This document shows positions 11,780 through 23,749 of a DNA stretch of 64,000 nt, piece after piece. Numbering within the stretch: the stretch's first letter is position 1; each line of letters starts with the position of its first letter. Location of the stretch: contig OX422222.1 of the NCBI GenBank assembly GCA_949130495.1, forward strand, positions 102,041,709 to 102,105,708, in the 5' to 3' direction. A program made the translations under genes and the position numbers. The notes under the pieces were generated by a model. It ran no database searches. It was given only the letters and a program-made list of their open reading frames with translations, and was not told where the DNA came from. This stretch comes from Sambucus nigra (taxonomy: Eukaryota; Streptophyta; Magnoliopsida; Dipsacales; Adoxaceae).

Positions 11780-13326
11780 GCAAGTTGCATATATCCTATT
11801 TATCATTATTTTGTTACTGCAATATTTGTGAATATATGTATACTTGTTGTCCATTTATGTTGTGATCATATTTCTCTTTATTATTTTACTCTAGCCTTTT
11901 TTCACATCAAACATTGCGTTTGCATCTTGTGGTTGGCAAATCAATGTTTATGCATTGATGTAAATTATTGGGCACATTGTTTATGGATTGTCAAATTGTA
12001 GATTCTAATACATTAGTTACACCAATAAAATGTGTAAATTTGATTAAGTGGTATCTTAGGGAAAAAAAAAGGAAAAGGAATATGCATGGGAAAATGGGCC
12101 TTATTTCCCCAAAGGCCATATTTGTAAATGCGTGGCCATGACCCAAATTGAGTTTAACCAGTACACTTGGATTGAATATGGAATTCGAAAATGGATTTTT
12201 GCCACTTTATGTGTACGTTTGGAGTTAATTAAAGTACACAAGGACATTTTCAACTTTTTTATTAATTATTGGTGCCCTAACTTGGTTGGCATAGTTCCTT
12301 GGGCCTATATGAAGTGTTTTTATAGCCTCTTATGACCATTGATTGATATTACGATAGGATATTTTAGTACCACGGTGTATGCATAGTTGGATGAGCATGT
12401 CTAGGAAACCAATATGTTAATAACTAAACCTCATTAATGAAAATTCTAAGCGCATTAATTTTGTGTTGTATTCGTGCCAGATAGGAAGGCCATGTTAAAA
12501 TTGTGAGGATAATTTTTTTAGACAATGTGAAGCCTATTGTTGTTGGTGATGATGAGTTATAAATTTCAAGGAAAATATTTTTGGTATGACCCACTCAAGT
12601 TTTTACTACATGCTAGTACCACACCAATGTATTAAAAAAAGTCCTACCACCGTCAGGATAAGCAGAAGTCTGGATATTGTGAAATAATACAAACAAGGAT
12701 ATTAAAAGAGAATGTTTAAGATCAATCTCATACAGTAAACAACTCCTCATATTTACACATCATTTTCTACCATAATGCTAAGAAAGTTTGATTGATAAAC
12801 ATTAACACATACAAAATCTAAACATTAACATGTCCATAATCTATGTTCCAATTGGAAGTCCATGGACATGATTTGAACAAGATATTTGGTCACAGTGATG
12901 TTTTTACCTACGAGTAACATTACAACAACACGGTTTTGGGATGCAAGTTGACTTCCAATATGATGTGAAATTTGCATTAGTTGGTATGTAGAAGATCCCG
13001 CGCGGGCCCAAACACCAATGCCACATTACGGTGTTAGTCATGTTGTCTCAAGACTTGTGTAGATTTATGCTTATACCTGCTGGGATTTGGATCGGTTAAT
13101 TACCAAACCAAAGAGGAAGACTATTGCTTGTGTTTGTGAAAAAACATGTTTGGGGTTTTCAATTAAGACCAACTTTATATTTGTATGACTGTAGTTCTAA
13201 TATTTTTCATTTACAAAAAAATAGAGAAATGTACTTTGTCTGTGCCTTTGACAAATATATAAACCATACTCCATAAGGATACATAAATGCGATTGCGTCT
13301 TTCTCATATACATATATGTTTCTTAA
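11780..13326. other. Non-coding spacer, nothing recognised
   Basis: AT-rich sequence with scattered short open frames (for example 12132-12335) that show no domain. No repeat arrays or transposon ends could be supported. Confidence 0.4.
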
Positions 13327-13649
13327 TATTGCAACATATTCCTTTTTAAGTGCTTTCAACCTCGATCTCACATTCTTTTCTGCCACGCAAATATGGTATC
13401 CTTCTTTGACAGTATCTATAACAACCATAATTCGTGCGACAGAAATCCATTATCTACCCTCTCCTGCCCCGTGAGGACCTGGGCACAAAGAGAATGGATG
13501 AGGAACCCATCCATTAGCTCACTCCATCGCATATGCAATTTCTTTAGGTTCAGTTCAAATTACGAATATTGCACATCTGCTTGTCGCTCCATATTTTTTG
13601 CATTTGGTTTTGGCGGGTGCAATGGGACGCGATTTTGACTATTCTCCAT
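13327..13649 (-). pseudogene. Myb/SANT-like DNA-binding domain fragment (Harbinger-associated or L10-interacting type)
   Basis: On the minus strand an ATG at 13647-13649 starts a 29-codon peptide. Another frame then gives MRWSELMDGFLIHSL, followed by GQERVDNGFLSHELW, and a third gives VVIDTVKEGYHI and NVRSRLKALKKEY ending near 13327. Together these follow the trihelix-like Myb/SANT-like domain (Pfam Myb_DNA-bind_3) of PIF/Harbinger accessory proteins and their domesticated relatives, which contact DNA. At least two frame breaks separate the pieces and nothing recognisable follows the domain. It is the only host-like fragment in this region on the minus strand. The neighbouring fold-back region (13720-15140) lies upstream of its start. 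Whether it came from a transposon or a host gene cannot be told from this fragment. Confidence 0.65.
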
Positions 13650-13719
13650 CGTTGTTCAACAAATAAATATAAAGATCAATTCAAATTCACAGTTATACTT
13701 GGATAAAAAAATCTAGTTA

Positions 13720-15140
13720 TACTTGGATCAACTCACAGTTCATGTATCAATACCATATCAGTTAATTATTGCAGCTATCTGCCTTAATCAATACCATATT
13801 AGTTAATTGAATATGTATCTGCTATCAATATCAAGTAAGTATCAATACCATACCATTTCAATAGCAGTACATCAGTGAGCAACTAAATCAATGAGCAAGT
13901 ATATCAGTACATCAAGTAGTAGCTATAGCATATCAATAAGCAAGTATCTCAAGTAACTATCAGTTATAGCATGTCAATGAGCGAGTATACCAGTAAAGAA
14001 ATGAGTAAGTATCTAAAGTAAGGCCCTATTTGACAAGGGACATTTTCCAATGTCCAAATTTTACCAAAATTCCACCTTTTGTGTTCTTTGATATGTCCTA
14101 TTTTCCCTCGAAACCAAATCAACAAAACTCCTCACATGACCTCTAATTTCGAATATTCTCAAAATATGTTTCTTCCACCCCCAGCCCCCAACAAAGAAAC
14201 GAATGGACGAGCAAAATTTTCTGGGGTGCAGCTTCGATCGAGGTGATTTGACGAGATTTGGTGTAGAAATTGATATCTCTATTGCAGATGTTGAGCCAAG
14301 TTTACCTCTATTTATTTCAAACAAAATCATACATTTATCACACACACTTGCTTTGGAGGTAAACATCTCACCCTTTTTCTCGTACCATGTTTGTTCTGAG
14401 CTGCGATATGGACTAATATTGGAGCATATGAGTACTATGGGACTGATGTTGCTACTAGATACATGAGTCATATGGGACTGAGATTACCACTGATTAATTG
14501 CTATTGTGATTAAACTATCCAGTTTAACTGGTTCTTAATATAATCCAAACAGTCTATATGCCTCATTGAACTATTACATGAATTGGTCTGCTACTCGCTA
14601 TTGTGATTATTAATATTTGATTATTGATATACTACTGCTCTGCTACTTGTTGAAATTTGATTACTCATATTGATCTGCTACTTATTGATATACTACTTAT
14701 TGATCTGTGATTATTAATATACTACTTATATTGATATACTACTGATCTACTACTGATATTGATATGCTATTGATATTAATATATTAATATGCTACTGATA
14801 TTGATTATTGATCTCATTCTGAAACAATGGAAGGACAACATAGGTGGCAGATGTAATATTGATCACATTTGACCATTGATATACTATAGCTGATTTAGCT
14901 GCTCATTGATATACTTGCTCATTCATATGCCATAGCAGATTTACTTGCTCATTCATATTGATGTATTGATTTAGCTACTACTTAAACACCTTATACCTGA
15001 TTTATCTACTACTTATACTTTTTATACTTCCTATACTTGTACTGCTATACCTGCTACTTGATGCACTGATGTACTGCTATAGCTGCTATAGCTGAATTAG
15101 GTGCTCATTGATATAGCTACTCATTGATATGTTATAGCTA
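13720..15140. repeat. Inverted arms of degenerate short repeats (fold-back-like) around a ~0.55 kb core
   Basis: The left arm (about 13720-14020) is made of variants of 'atcaatgagcaagtat' and 'tatagcatatcaat'. The right arm (about 14590-15140) is made of their reverse complements ('ttgctcattgatatgctatag' type words). The core (14021-14589) begins GGCCCTATTTGAC, reminiscent of a DNA-transposon end, but I could not find its partner. The open frames in the core (14061-14471 minus, 14203-14466 plus) show no domain. Confidence 0.5.
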
Positions 15141-16999
15141 AGGATATGCAATGTGATGTCCTTTTGTTTTAATTTGAATAAAATTAAAATAGTAATTACT
15201 ACAATATTATCAAAGTTCCTTTTATTCTATAAAGGACACGATTTAGGGTGCTTGAAGTTAAATAAGAACCAAAGTTTGTTTTGTAGCATTTTATTCAACT
15301 CTTGTTTGTTTTCTTATGCAACTTAGGCAATTTATTTTTCACAAACCCCTAATTCCTTTATTATATCATTAATTTTAAAATACACTTTTTGTGTATTTGT
15401 TTATATATAATTTTAATTCAATGACAATGTTTTGTTGTAGTTGCCACTATTTACATATCATTTCCGAGTTATATGGGCACTAGAACAACAACATTCGATC
15501 TCACATTTGTGGTTAGGTATTCTCCTTACCGTCTCTCTCTAACTATATCGCTTTATTTAGGGACTTAAGTCAAACATGTTACTGATTATCAATGTAGGCA
15601 AGCTAATTAAAAGGCATAATTATACATATCGGAACTAGTAGTAACCCGTTCATTGCACTGCATTTTTAGATAATCTCAGTATTAATCATGTCGTTACTCG
15701 TAACATAGTAATACCAATTTGGCCTTTCATGTAAGTCCGCCTGTAACCACCGTAAATTTTAGTTACTTATGAAATTAAGAGGTGTGAAGCTCCATCACAT
15801 TTATAATTCCAAAGTTGTCCATCGCATGATCGTACGAATGCTAGGCAACTCAAAGATGAAATGATCAGTTACGACATTCTTCCTGATGTTTTTACGTATG
15901 CGATTCTAGTTAATTTCCTTTTCTTTCCATTTTCCATCCACACGATGTTGATATTATATATGTTTTGAAGCACGGAGTTCAAAAGAAATTTGTGTGAGAT
16001 GCAATACTTTTTTATCCTTCTATTTATTTTAATAGTTATAGTTAAATATATGGAGAAGAAACAATTAACCTCCTTACCGGATTATGTAAATATAAATTGC
16101 ATAACATATCATTTACATATTACTATCTATATTTTCTTATTTTTGGCCTGCCTAACTGTTGGAGGTAAATTCAAATTTGAAATATATTTCCTTTTATGTT
16201 TAGGTGTGATGGGGCTTAAAAGATTGTGAGAGTTTGACAGTGGGGGAGAGTCAATTCAATGTCACTATAATGTTTTTCTCTGTAAATATTTTTTGTAAAC
16301 TCTTAGATATATTCTCATTGATAACTTAGATTTGAACAGGGCAAATAATATAGAAACTTATACTTAGTCTAGGTAGTAAATTAGCCCTATTCAGCCATGA
16401 ACATACAGTGTAGTGTTTGATTAAATGCCACAAAAAGAAAGTTGAACATATGTATTAACAAAACATAAATTAAGTAATTAGATGCCTATTACTATTACTA
16501 ATGTTTAAAATCAACTAATCAAGGTGCCATTGTTTAGTAATGAAGGTTGATATTTTATTTTGTTGTTTCATTAGTTAGATTTTTGCTTTTACTTAAATAT
16601 TTTAGTTTTGTCCTCTTTATATTTTATTTAGTTGATAGACCAGACCGTAAAAAACTACACCTAGACATCTAGAAGGTACTTATTCATCTATCATTTCAAT
16701 CAAGGTGAACTAATAATTCTATTATGATTTTAGTATATACTATTATGGAACCTTACGAGTGTTAGGTTCTTTACTTGAGATTAAGGCACCTCATCGACTT
16801 GTTTTAAGTTACCCATGTGGCCTAATAGCTTAGCATTGTCTGAAAAATCTCAGTATTAAAACTCTATTTTCTGTTGACTTTTGTTCAAGAACTACCCTCA
16901 TATGCTAAGCTCGATGTAAGTGAAAGTGGACAATCGTATAAGGTATGTTATTTTACATTTATACCTAGCTCTCATTGCACCAAGAAGATTATTTTGTAG
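15141..16999. other. AT-rich spacer with a degenerate minus-strand Helitron-like end near 15635
   Basis: Mostly unrecognised. Around 15635-15662 the minus strand reads an imperfect hairpin, then CGGGTTACTACTAG followed by T. This is the layout of a Helitron 3' end and resembles the better one at 29999-30027. The 79-codon open frame at 15990-16229 has no recognisable domain. Confidence 0.35.
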
Positions 17000-17446
17000 T
17001 GGGCAATGCATGTTACTCCTATGGATCAAAACACCATCCTAATAGGTAAAATCATGCCAGTTAAAGGCACTGCATTTTATTTCACCTATGAGAAGAATAT
17101 CGGTAGCTTTATCCATGAGTTTCCTGGCTTAGGATACGACCACAACTATGATCTCAATTGTGGGGATGAAAAAATGGGCTTGAAACATGCTGCATAGTTG
17201 AAGGACCCGTCGAGCTCAAGGGTTCTTAATTTGTGGATTGATGCACCAGGAATGCCGTTTTACACTGCCAACTATGTTAATGTAGTCGTCGATAAAGGTG
17301 GGACTATATATGGGAAACACGGAGGGGTCTATTTGGAGATACATGGATTTCCAAACGCCATTAACACACCAAACTTTCCCTCGGTCGTGGTTCAACCTGG
17401 TGAGAAGTATAAACACAGTATATTGTTTGAGTTTTCAGTTGAGTAA
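17000..17446 (+). pseudogene. Aldose 1-epimerase (galactose mutarotase) C-terminal fragment, one internal stop
   Basis: Aldose 1-epimerases interconvert the alpha and beta anomers of hexoses. The frame starts after a TTTTGTAG splice-acceptor-like sequence (to 16999) with WAMHVTPMDQNT and continues with GLGYDHNYDLNCG, DAPGMPFYTANYVN, DKGGTIYGKHGG, LEIHGFPNAIN and NFPSVVVQPGEKYKHS. This is the C-terminal portion of the plant enzyme through its normal end (TAA 17444-17446). A TAG at 17195-17197 interrupts the otherwise continuous frame, at a position where relatives have a lysine. The N-terminal half, including the substrate-pocket residues, is missing, so this is a non-functional fragment. It is followed 170 bases later by a piece of an unrelated gene in the same orientation, which argues for capture over decay in place. 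Confidence 0.88.
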
Positions 17447-17499
17447 GGTTCTGAGTCACTATGATATCATGAAACCTAAAATAATAATGAGGCTTTGAA

Positions 17500-17521
17500 A
17501 TATATATATATATATATATAC
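17500..17521. repeat. AT dinucleotide microsatellite
   Basis: About ten uninterrupted AT pairs just past the aldose epimerase fragment. Confidence 0.8.
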
Positions 17522-17616
17522 AAAATGTTGTTCTTTCATACTTGTTCACTTTGTAGTAGTTTATATACAGAATGTTGTTGTTTTCAAATTATTGATGTTG
17601 CTTTTCTACCTTGAAT

Positions 17617-18026
17617 GAACATAATTTGAATACTAGCCGTAACAATATGATGATACTCAAGGAGAGTTGCATAGATTCATTTGGGTCACTTGTGGTGTAT
17701 TGTCCAGTGGACCTGTTAGCCATCAACATAACAATGAGCATTGAAGATCCATCCTACATACCGTTATTGCCCTCGGGATTCACCATCTCTCCTGATGTGA
17801 GCCCCAATTGTTTACACATTTAACCTCGGGGAGGAGGAGAAGATGGAGCTTCTACAAGCTCAAACATTGGCATGGGGGGCTAGGTCAATGGGGTCACTCA
17901 TTACAGTAGTGTTTCAAATACTAGTAAGCAGTGTTGCCATTTGCTATGTTGAACCTGGAGTTAGTAAACACCGTTAATAACCTTATTGGTAACATTGTCC
18001 ATCAAATTAAAGTTGCCTTGAATTGC
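17617..18026 (+). pseudogene. Class IV HD-Zip transcription factor C-terminal fragment, frameshifted
   Basis: Reads NNMMILKESCIDSFGSLVVY, then EDPSYIPLLPSGFTISPD, then in other frames RGGGEDGASTSSNIG, LITVVFQILVSS and NTVNNLIGNIVHQIK, ending near 18026. These are successive signature blocks of the region after the START domain in class IV HD-Zip proteins (the ANL2/PDF2/HDG group), which control epidermal genes. At least three frame or stop breaks (TAA 17821-17823, TAG near 17880, and a shift near 17935) separate the blocks. The homeodomain, leucine zipper and START domain are absent. Orientation matches the aldose epimerase and TRM6 fragments on either side. Confidence 0.86.
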
Positions 18027-19345
18027 ACTACTTACTGATGCTCTATATCTAGTGTTGTATTTCTCTACCTTATTTATTATGAGCTCTTCAGTGTTAATGG
18101 TTGGGAGTAATGAATGAGAGGAGAGAACTATATTGCGATTGTTGGGGGAGTTTGCTTCATCATCAATTGTTGAAGCTGACTTATTGCTGCTTGCTACTCC
18201 TACTGCTACTCCTTGTAGTGTTATTTTTTCCCTTTTTTACGACTGGTAAAATATATGTTATAGTTTCCTACACATACACCTGGTATTGAAAAGGCTAAAC
18301 CTAATTTTGTAGAAGCCAAAGTTGTTTTGGCAATAGAATTAGTTAATCAAATAAAGTGCATTATATGCCTTGTTAACTTATGTTAATTAGTTAATTTTAA
18401 TTAGAAAAAAAGTAGAGTTGGGATTATAAACATGCAGTTCTATGTTTTATTTTTTTGGTTTCTGATAAAAAAAATAAAAGACATGTAGTTTCTTTATTAA
18501 CAATGAATTTTTTGTTTGAGTTTCTATTCTGTTTGTAACTGTATACCTGATATAATGCTAAACTTGTGGTTCCTCAAATATGTTCTCGCTTCTCTGATTT
18601 GGCGTTCTCTACTCTACTCTTATGTCAAATCCTTTACATTAAAACAATTTTAATTAGGTGTCATGATCCAAAATTTAGTGTATTTTAATTGTGAATTTCT
18701 TTTTTATGATGATTTGATCCAATTAACATCGCAGCTGATGATGATGATTCATCCGATTCCGAATTACAGCACCACCACCAAGTAACAACTTCCCTTGTAG
18801 TATATTATTTATATTTTAGTCATTGGTTAGGGTTACCATTTTTCATTTAGGTCTTATTTTTCACATCCAATTATTTGTTTATGTTTTGTTGATCTAATCA
18901 TTTAGTTTCTATTTTAATATTGTTTATGTTTTTGCTTTTTTCCACATTGAAACCTAATCAGGTATACCTCTTTCTCCAATTTGAATTTTTTTTCTTAAAT
19001 TATGTCGTAAGAGTTTTTTTTTCTGTGCATCATTTGATTATGTTATTTTTTATTCGACATTTCATATCCTATTGTACTTGTTTCCTATCAGAGCATTGTG
19101 CTTCTTATGTGGATCCCATGATATCCACCTTGTTAATGTATCCACCTAAAAATTTTATACTCAACTAAGTTATGAACTCAACCTCAATCTAAAAAATCAT
19201 AATGACTCTTTGAACAACTTTTTTAACTAGAATTTTCGTAGTTGTCTTGTGTGAATTGTGTCCACCGTTGTCTTTTATTTCAAAATTTATGTCCTGCTTA
19301 GTTTTCACAGATACTATGGCTAATGTATTACTTTCATGCTGACAG
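18027..19345. other. Spacer between gene fragments, nothing firmly recognised
   Basis: AT-rich. An acidic exon-like stretch near 18737-18780 (ADDDDSSDSELQHHH) could be coding, but I cannot place it. The open frames at 18101-18289 and 18920-19168 are hydrophobic AT-rich sequence without motifs. Confidence 0.4.
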
Positions 19346-19571
19346 GGGGTGTGACCGTTGATGAAATAGTTGGAGCTCTTATTGCGAACAGTGCAACGTT
19401 TGAAAAGAAAACATCATTTTCACAAGTGAGTATGACTTATAGCAATCAAGAACTGTGAATAATGTAGATATTTGTATACTGAATTAAAGTCCGTGTCCAG
19501 AAAAAATATAGGCTTAAGAAGCAGAAGAAATATGACTACATAGTACTCTTGAGGCGTCTTTTCTCATGAAG
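19346..19571 (+). pseudogene. TRM6 (tRNA m1A58 methyltransferase non-catalytic subunit) fragment, two exons and an intron
   Basis: Exon 19346-19425 encodes EIVGALIANSATFEKKTSF and ends at a GTGAGT donor. A ~75 bp intron ends in CCAG at 19500, and exon 19501-19571 encodes KKYRLKKQKKYDYIVLLRR and ends at a GTAAAT donor. These two blocks are adjacent in TRM6/GCD10 proteins, which with TRM61 methylate adenosine 58 of tRNAs in the nucleus. A TGA (19566-19568) falls in the second exon. The retained introns show genomic origin. No other TRM6 exons are visible, so it is a captured or residual fragment. Confidence 0.82.
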
Positions 19572-20074
19572 GTAAATTCCAGTTCTCTTATATGCACTCC
19601 TCGTAAGATAATATGAAATTTGTCTTCTTGTCTTCACAATTTTATAAAACTGTAAATGATGTAAGCGAAATCATTTTCACAACAACATTTGAAATAATAT
19701 GTTTATCTTTCTTTCTCATTCATTCATCTCTAAAAGTAAAGTTATTATAATGAATGACCAATGACCTTATTATATGTAAAATGTGACTAAAGAGGGCATA
19801 TTAAGGACATTTGGAGGAAATGTCTCCCTCTAATCTAATATAATAATGAAAAGAGGAAAAACCTAATAAAACATGAATAAATATACACAAAAAGTACAAA
19901 TAATTCAAGATATATGTTACCCCCCTCAACTGAGAAAACCACGCCCACGAGCGTCAAAAGAGAAGAGGCGACTGAGACATTCAAAAAATCCAATTCTCCC
20001 CAGGAAAGGATGTCGTCCATAGAAATGGCCGACATACGACTTGTAAACTGATGGGGGCGACTATTCAGGAATCC

Positions 20075-21440
20075 CAATAATGGGCATTGATGGGCGAAAA
20101 CTTAAGACAAAAACCTAGCGGCCTAAAAGTATGTACAAATATATTAAGCGATACCAAAACAGCCTGTCGAAACTAAATGCATCCTCATCGAACTCTTGGT
20201 TGTCATAATTGATTATTATACGCATCTTTTCGGGGTTAAAAATGGGAGTTTAGGGGTGAAAACTTAAAACAACAATCTAGAGGCCTAGATTTAGGTACAA
20301 ACACATCAAGAGATACCAAAGTACCTTGTTTAAACTAACCGTGTCCTCATCGGACCCTCGGTTGGCCAAATCGACTAGTATACGCTTCTTTTCGGGGTTA
20401 AAAATGGGTGTTAGGGGGCAAACATTGAAAAAAACAATCTAACGAACTAGATTTAGATATAAACACATCATAAAATACCAAAGAAATTTGTCTAAACTAA
20501 CTGCGTCCTCATCAATCTCTCGATTGGCAAAATTGACTAGGAGCGTTAAAAATGGGCGTTGGGAAGCAAAAATTGAAAACGACAACCCAACAAACTAAAA
20601 ATATATGTAAACATACCAAGAAAAATCATAGTAAGTTGTCTAAATTAAGTGCGTCCTCATCGGGCTCTCGGTTGGCCAAATTGACTAGTAACCACTTCTT
20701 TTGGGGTTAAAAATAGGTGATGGAGGGCGAAAACTGAAAACAACCTAGCTGCCTAAAAATAGATACGAACACATAAAGAGATATGAAAGTAACTTGTCTA
20801 AACTAATCGCGTCCTCATCAGACTCTCGGTAGGCCAAATTGACGAGTATTCGCTTCTTTTAAAGGTTAAAAATGGGTGTTGGGGGTAAAAACTGAAAACA
20901 ACCTAGCTGCCTAATATTAGGTATAAACACATAAAGAGATAATAAATTAACTTATCTAAACTAATCGCATTCTCAGCGTACCCTCGGTTGCCTAAATTGA
21001 GTAGTATAGGCTTCTTTTAGAGGTTAAAAATATGTGTTGAGGGGTAAAAATTGAAAATAACAATCTAACGACCCCAAACTAGGTACAGACACATCAAGTG
21101 ATACCAAAGTAACATGTCTAAACTAATCGCACCCTTGTCGGACTCTCGATTGGCCAAATGACTAATATACACTTATTTTGAGGGTTAAAAACGGGCGTTA
21201 GGTGGCGAAAATTATAAACAATAACCTAGCTGCCTAGATTTAGGTGCAAACGCATCAATCGATAGCCAAGTAACTTACCTAAACTAAACGTGTCCACATC
21301 GGACTCTCGATTGCCCAAATCAACTCGTATACGCTTTTTTGGGTAAAAAAATGGGCATTCGGGGACAAAAAATGAAAACAACCACCTAGCGGCCTAGGTT
21401 TAGGTTCATACACATCAAGCGATACGAAAGTGACACATCA
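20075..21440. repeat. ~160 bp tandem repeat array, about 8.5 units
   Basis: The anchor 'gttaaaaatggg' occurs near 20235, 20397, 20545, 20706, 20865, 21023, 21184 and 21343 (spacing 148-162). Each unit continues with 'gcgaaaactgaaaac', 'caaacacatcaag.gatac', 'taaactaa.cg.gtcc' and 'ctctcggttggcc'. Identity between units looks like 75-85 percent by eye. A 19820-19850 segment with a TC-start, TAATATAATAATGAAAAG layout and a hairpin plus CTAG at 21506-21530 could be the ends of a small Helitron-like element around the array. Confidence 0.8.
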
Positions 21441-22796
21441 AACGTTACAAAAGTAAATATGTCCATTTGTTGTGTATCGATTACTCCTTAATAAAGTTAT
21501 GTGTGTGCCAATGGCATGTAAATGTACTAGTCTTTTATGTTATTTACTCATTTATAATTACATGTTTACTATGGTTATTAAGATATATGAAGATAACTTT
21601 TGGGAGAATGAAGTCTACTTTTGCAAGGAATATCATGAAGACTACTTTTGGAAGAATAATATATTTAAAACTTTAATGATGTCAGACTTCGTTTCAAGTT
21701 TATGGCTAAAAGTTTGATGGTTTATCTTGTACTACATTTGTTTTGGGAATTTTAATGGTTATGAATGAAATATATAGTTAAATCGATTTAATATCACCGA
21801 AACGTAGTGTTATTCATTTGTCACGTGTGTTTTGAAATTATGTTTTGAGTAAAATTTGTGGGCATTGATATTTCATTGGTTAACCACGAGTTCTATTTCA
21901 GTGCGTGAGTAAAATTTCATCTCTGCTTTGGTCAAGTATAATTAATCATAAAATTCTTGTCTTGTAGTAGGATCATTCCATTGGCTCTTGATGGAAATAA
22001 ACGACCTATAATACCACATTGGAAGAATTAATAGGGAGTCATTCTAAGTTTCTTGATTCAAAGGTAATTAATTATATTTATTTCCATAATTTCTTAATAT
22101 ATGTCTAAAAAACTCATCATTTATTATTGGATTGTTTAAGATGATCATGCTATCTAAGAAAGACACACACAAAAGATGATATTGATGATGTACGAGTTGA
22201 TTTCATTTAATTCGTTTTAAGGCGCCTCAAAGTATAGTAAGTCTGCCCCTTTTACTCGTGATATTTATATGAACTAGCTAATGGTATCATGTAGTTATTT
22301 CGGTAATTTAGATTTTCATAAATTGGTTTCTTGTTGCAAGTGATTATAATATTTCCTTTATTTTTTTAATAGGTTTATATAAAGTGGTTTTGTAAAGAAA
22401 GAATGGAGCGGACATTAGTGGGGGACTGTCGATGACATATTTGGTTTATATTAGTTTCATTTTCACTACTTGAGATGATATTTTTTTTTTTAGTTTTAAC
22501 TGATTTTGGATGGAAATGTGATTGAAACAAATACCTTTTTGAATGCATGTATTACTTTGTCTAGAGAATTTTTGAATGTATTTATTGATAGGACAACTTT
22601 TGGTTATAGATATTGGCATGACATGTATATATTGATAGGAGAACTTTTGGATGTAGATATTGGCACGACAAGTTTTGACTGTATATATATAGATATGACT
22701 AGTTAGAATTGATTTTGAGAATATTTACGTTGATTTTATTTCATAGAACAACTTTCGAATGTAATATATGGATATGCATTCAAGTGAAGCGTCCTA
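21441..22796. other. AT-rich spacer with a short ~46 bp duplication
   Basis: Near 22590-22680 a segment 'attgatagga.aacttttgg' is present twice, about 46 bases apart. The open frames at 21467-21717 and 22506-22993 are low-complexity and without motifs. No gene recognised. Confidence 0.4.
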
Positions 22797-22989
22797 TAAA
22801 AAATAGGATCATTTACTGTTTGGGGTACATTTGTCTGCATTATAGTTACATGGGTGTTATTTTGACGATTTCTGTTAACATCCGTTTCACAGCTCACTAT
22901 TTACAACCCCTTACAATTAATACCCTCAAATCACTCAAATCACTTAACCCCTCAAATCCTCTTTCTCACACCCACTCTCTCTTTACTGG

Positions 22990-23700
22990 CTAAAAATATG
23001 AGTTACCCGAAATCGACCATAGCCCAACGTCACAAAGCTCCAGCCGAAGGTTTGGATCGTTTGGCCAGAGTTTGGATGTATTGTTGGTGGTTCTTTTGGG
23101 AGTTCGATTTGGCCAGAAGTTTGATTTTAACTGTTGGTGGTTTATTTTTTTTGGCCGGAGGTTTATGTTTTGGGTTGGAAGTTTGATTTTTTGTCCGGAG
23201 GTTATTTTTATGTCGGACGTTTGATTTTTTCGCTGGAAATTATTATTTTTTGGCTGGAGGCTTATTTTGTGTTTAAAATCATTTTTTAAACTGAAATCGT
23301 TTTTATTTTTTACTTTATTTTCTGGAAAAGGTTTTTATTTGAAAACATTTTTACTTTTCTTCTGTTGAAAATAATTTTTTTTCTTGGAAAACATTTTTTT
23401 TGACTAAAATAATTTTTATTATAATATTTTTTTTCTGAAAATTATTTATTTTGTAATTGGAAATCATTTTTTGGGTGGTGTGTTGAAAATCATTTTAAGT
23501 GGTGGAAAATGTTTTTTTTTTCGAGAAATATTTATTTTTTAACTGAAAATCATTTTAATTGGAGGAAATAATTTTTTTGGGTGGAAAACATTTTTTATTT
23601 GGTGAAAATCAGTTTTTTATTTTTTTTTATTTTGTGGAAGTAATTTAACTCTTTAATAAAAAACACGATTTAACTGTTTTTTTTAAAATATTTAAACAGT
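22990..23700. repeat. Low-complexity T-rich region inside the MULE
   Basis: Repeats of 'ttggccggaggttt' type words (about 23050-23270), then long T-rich words such as 'gaaaatcatttttt' and 'ggaaaacattttt' to about 23640. A word pair 'ttttttaaactgaaatc' here (about 23283) is found again in the same orientation at about 30075, near the right end. Confidence 0.55.
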
Positions 23701-23749
23701 ACAATATATATATATTATATGAGAGGGGGGTGTTTTACTGTTCCAAATA

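Noticed and set aside
14061..14471. 136-codon minus-strand frame and overlapping plus-strand frame as a gene
   Set aside because: No recognisable motif on either strand, and it lies in the core of the fold-back-like region.
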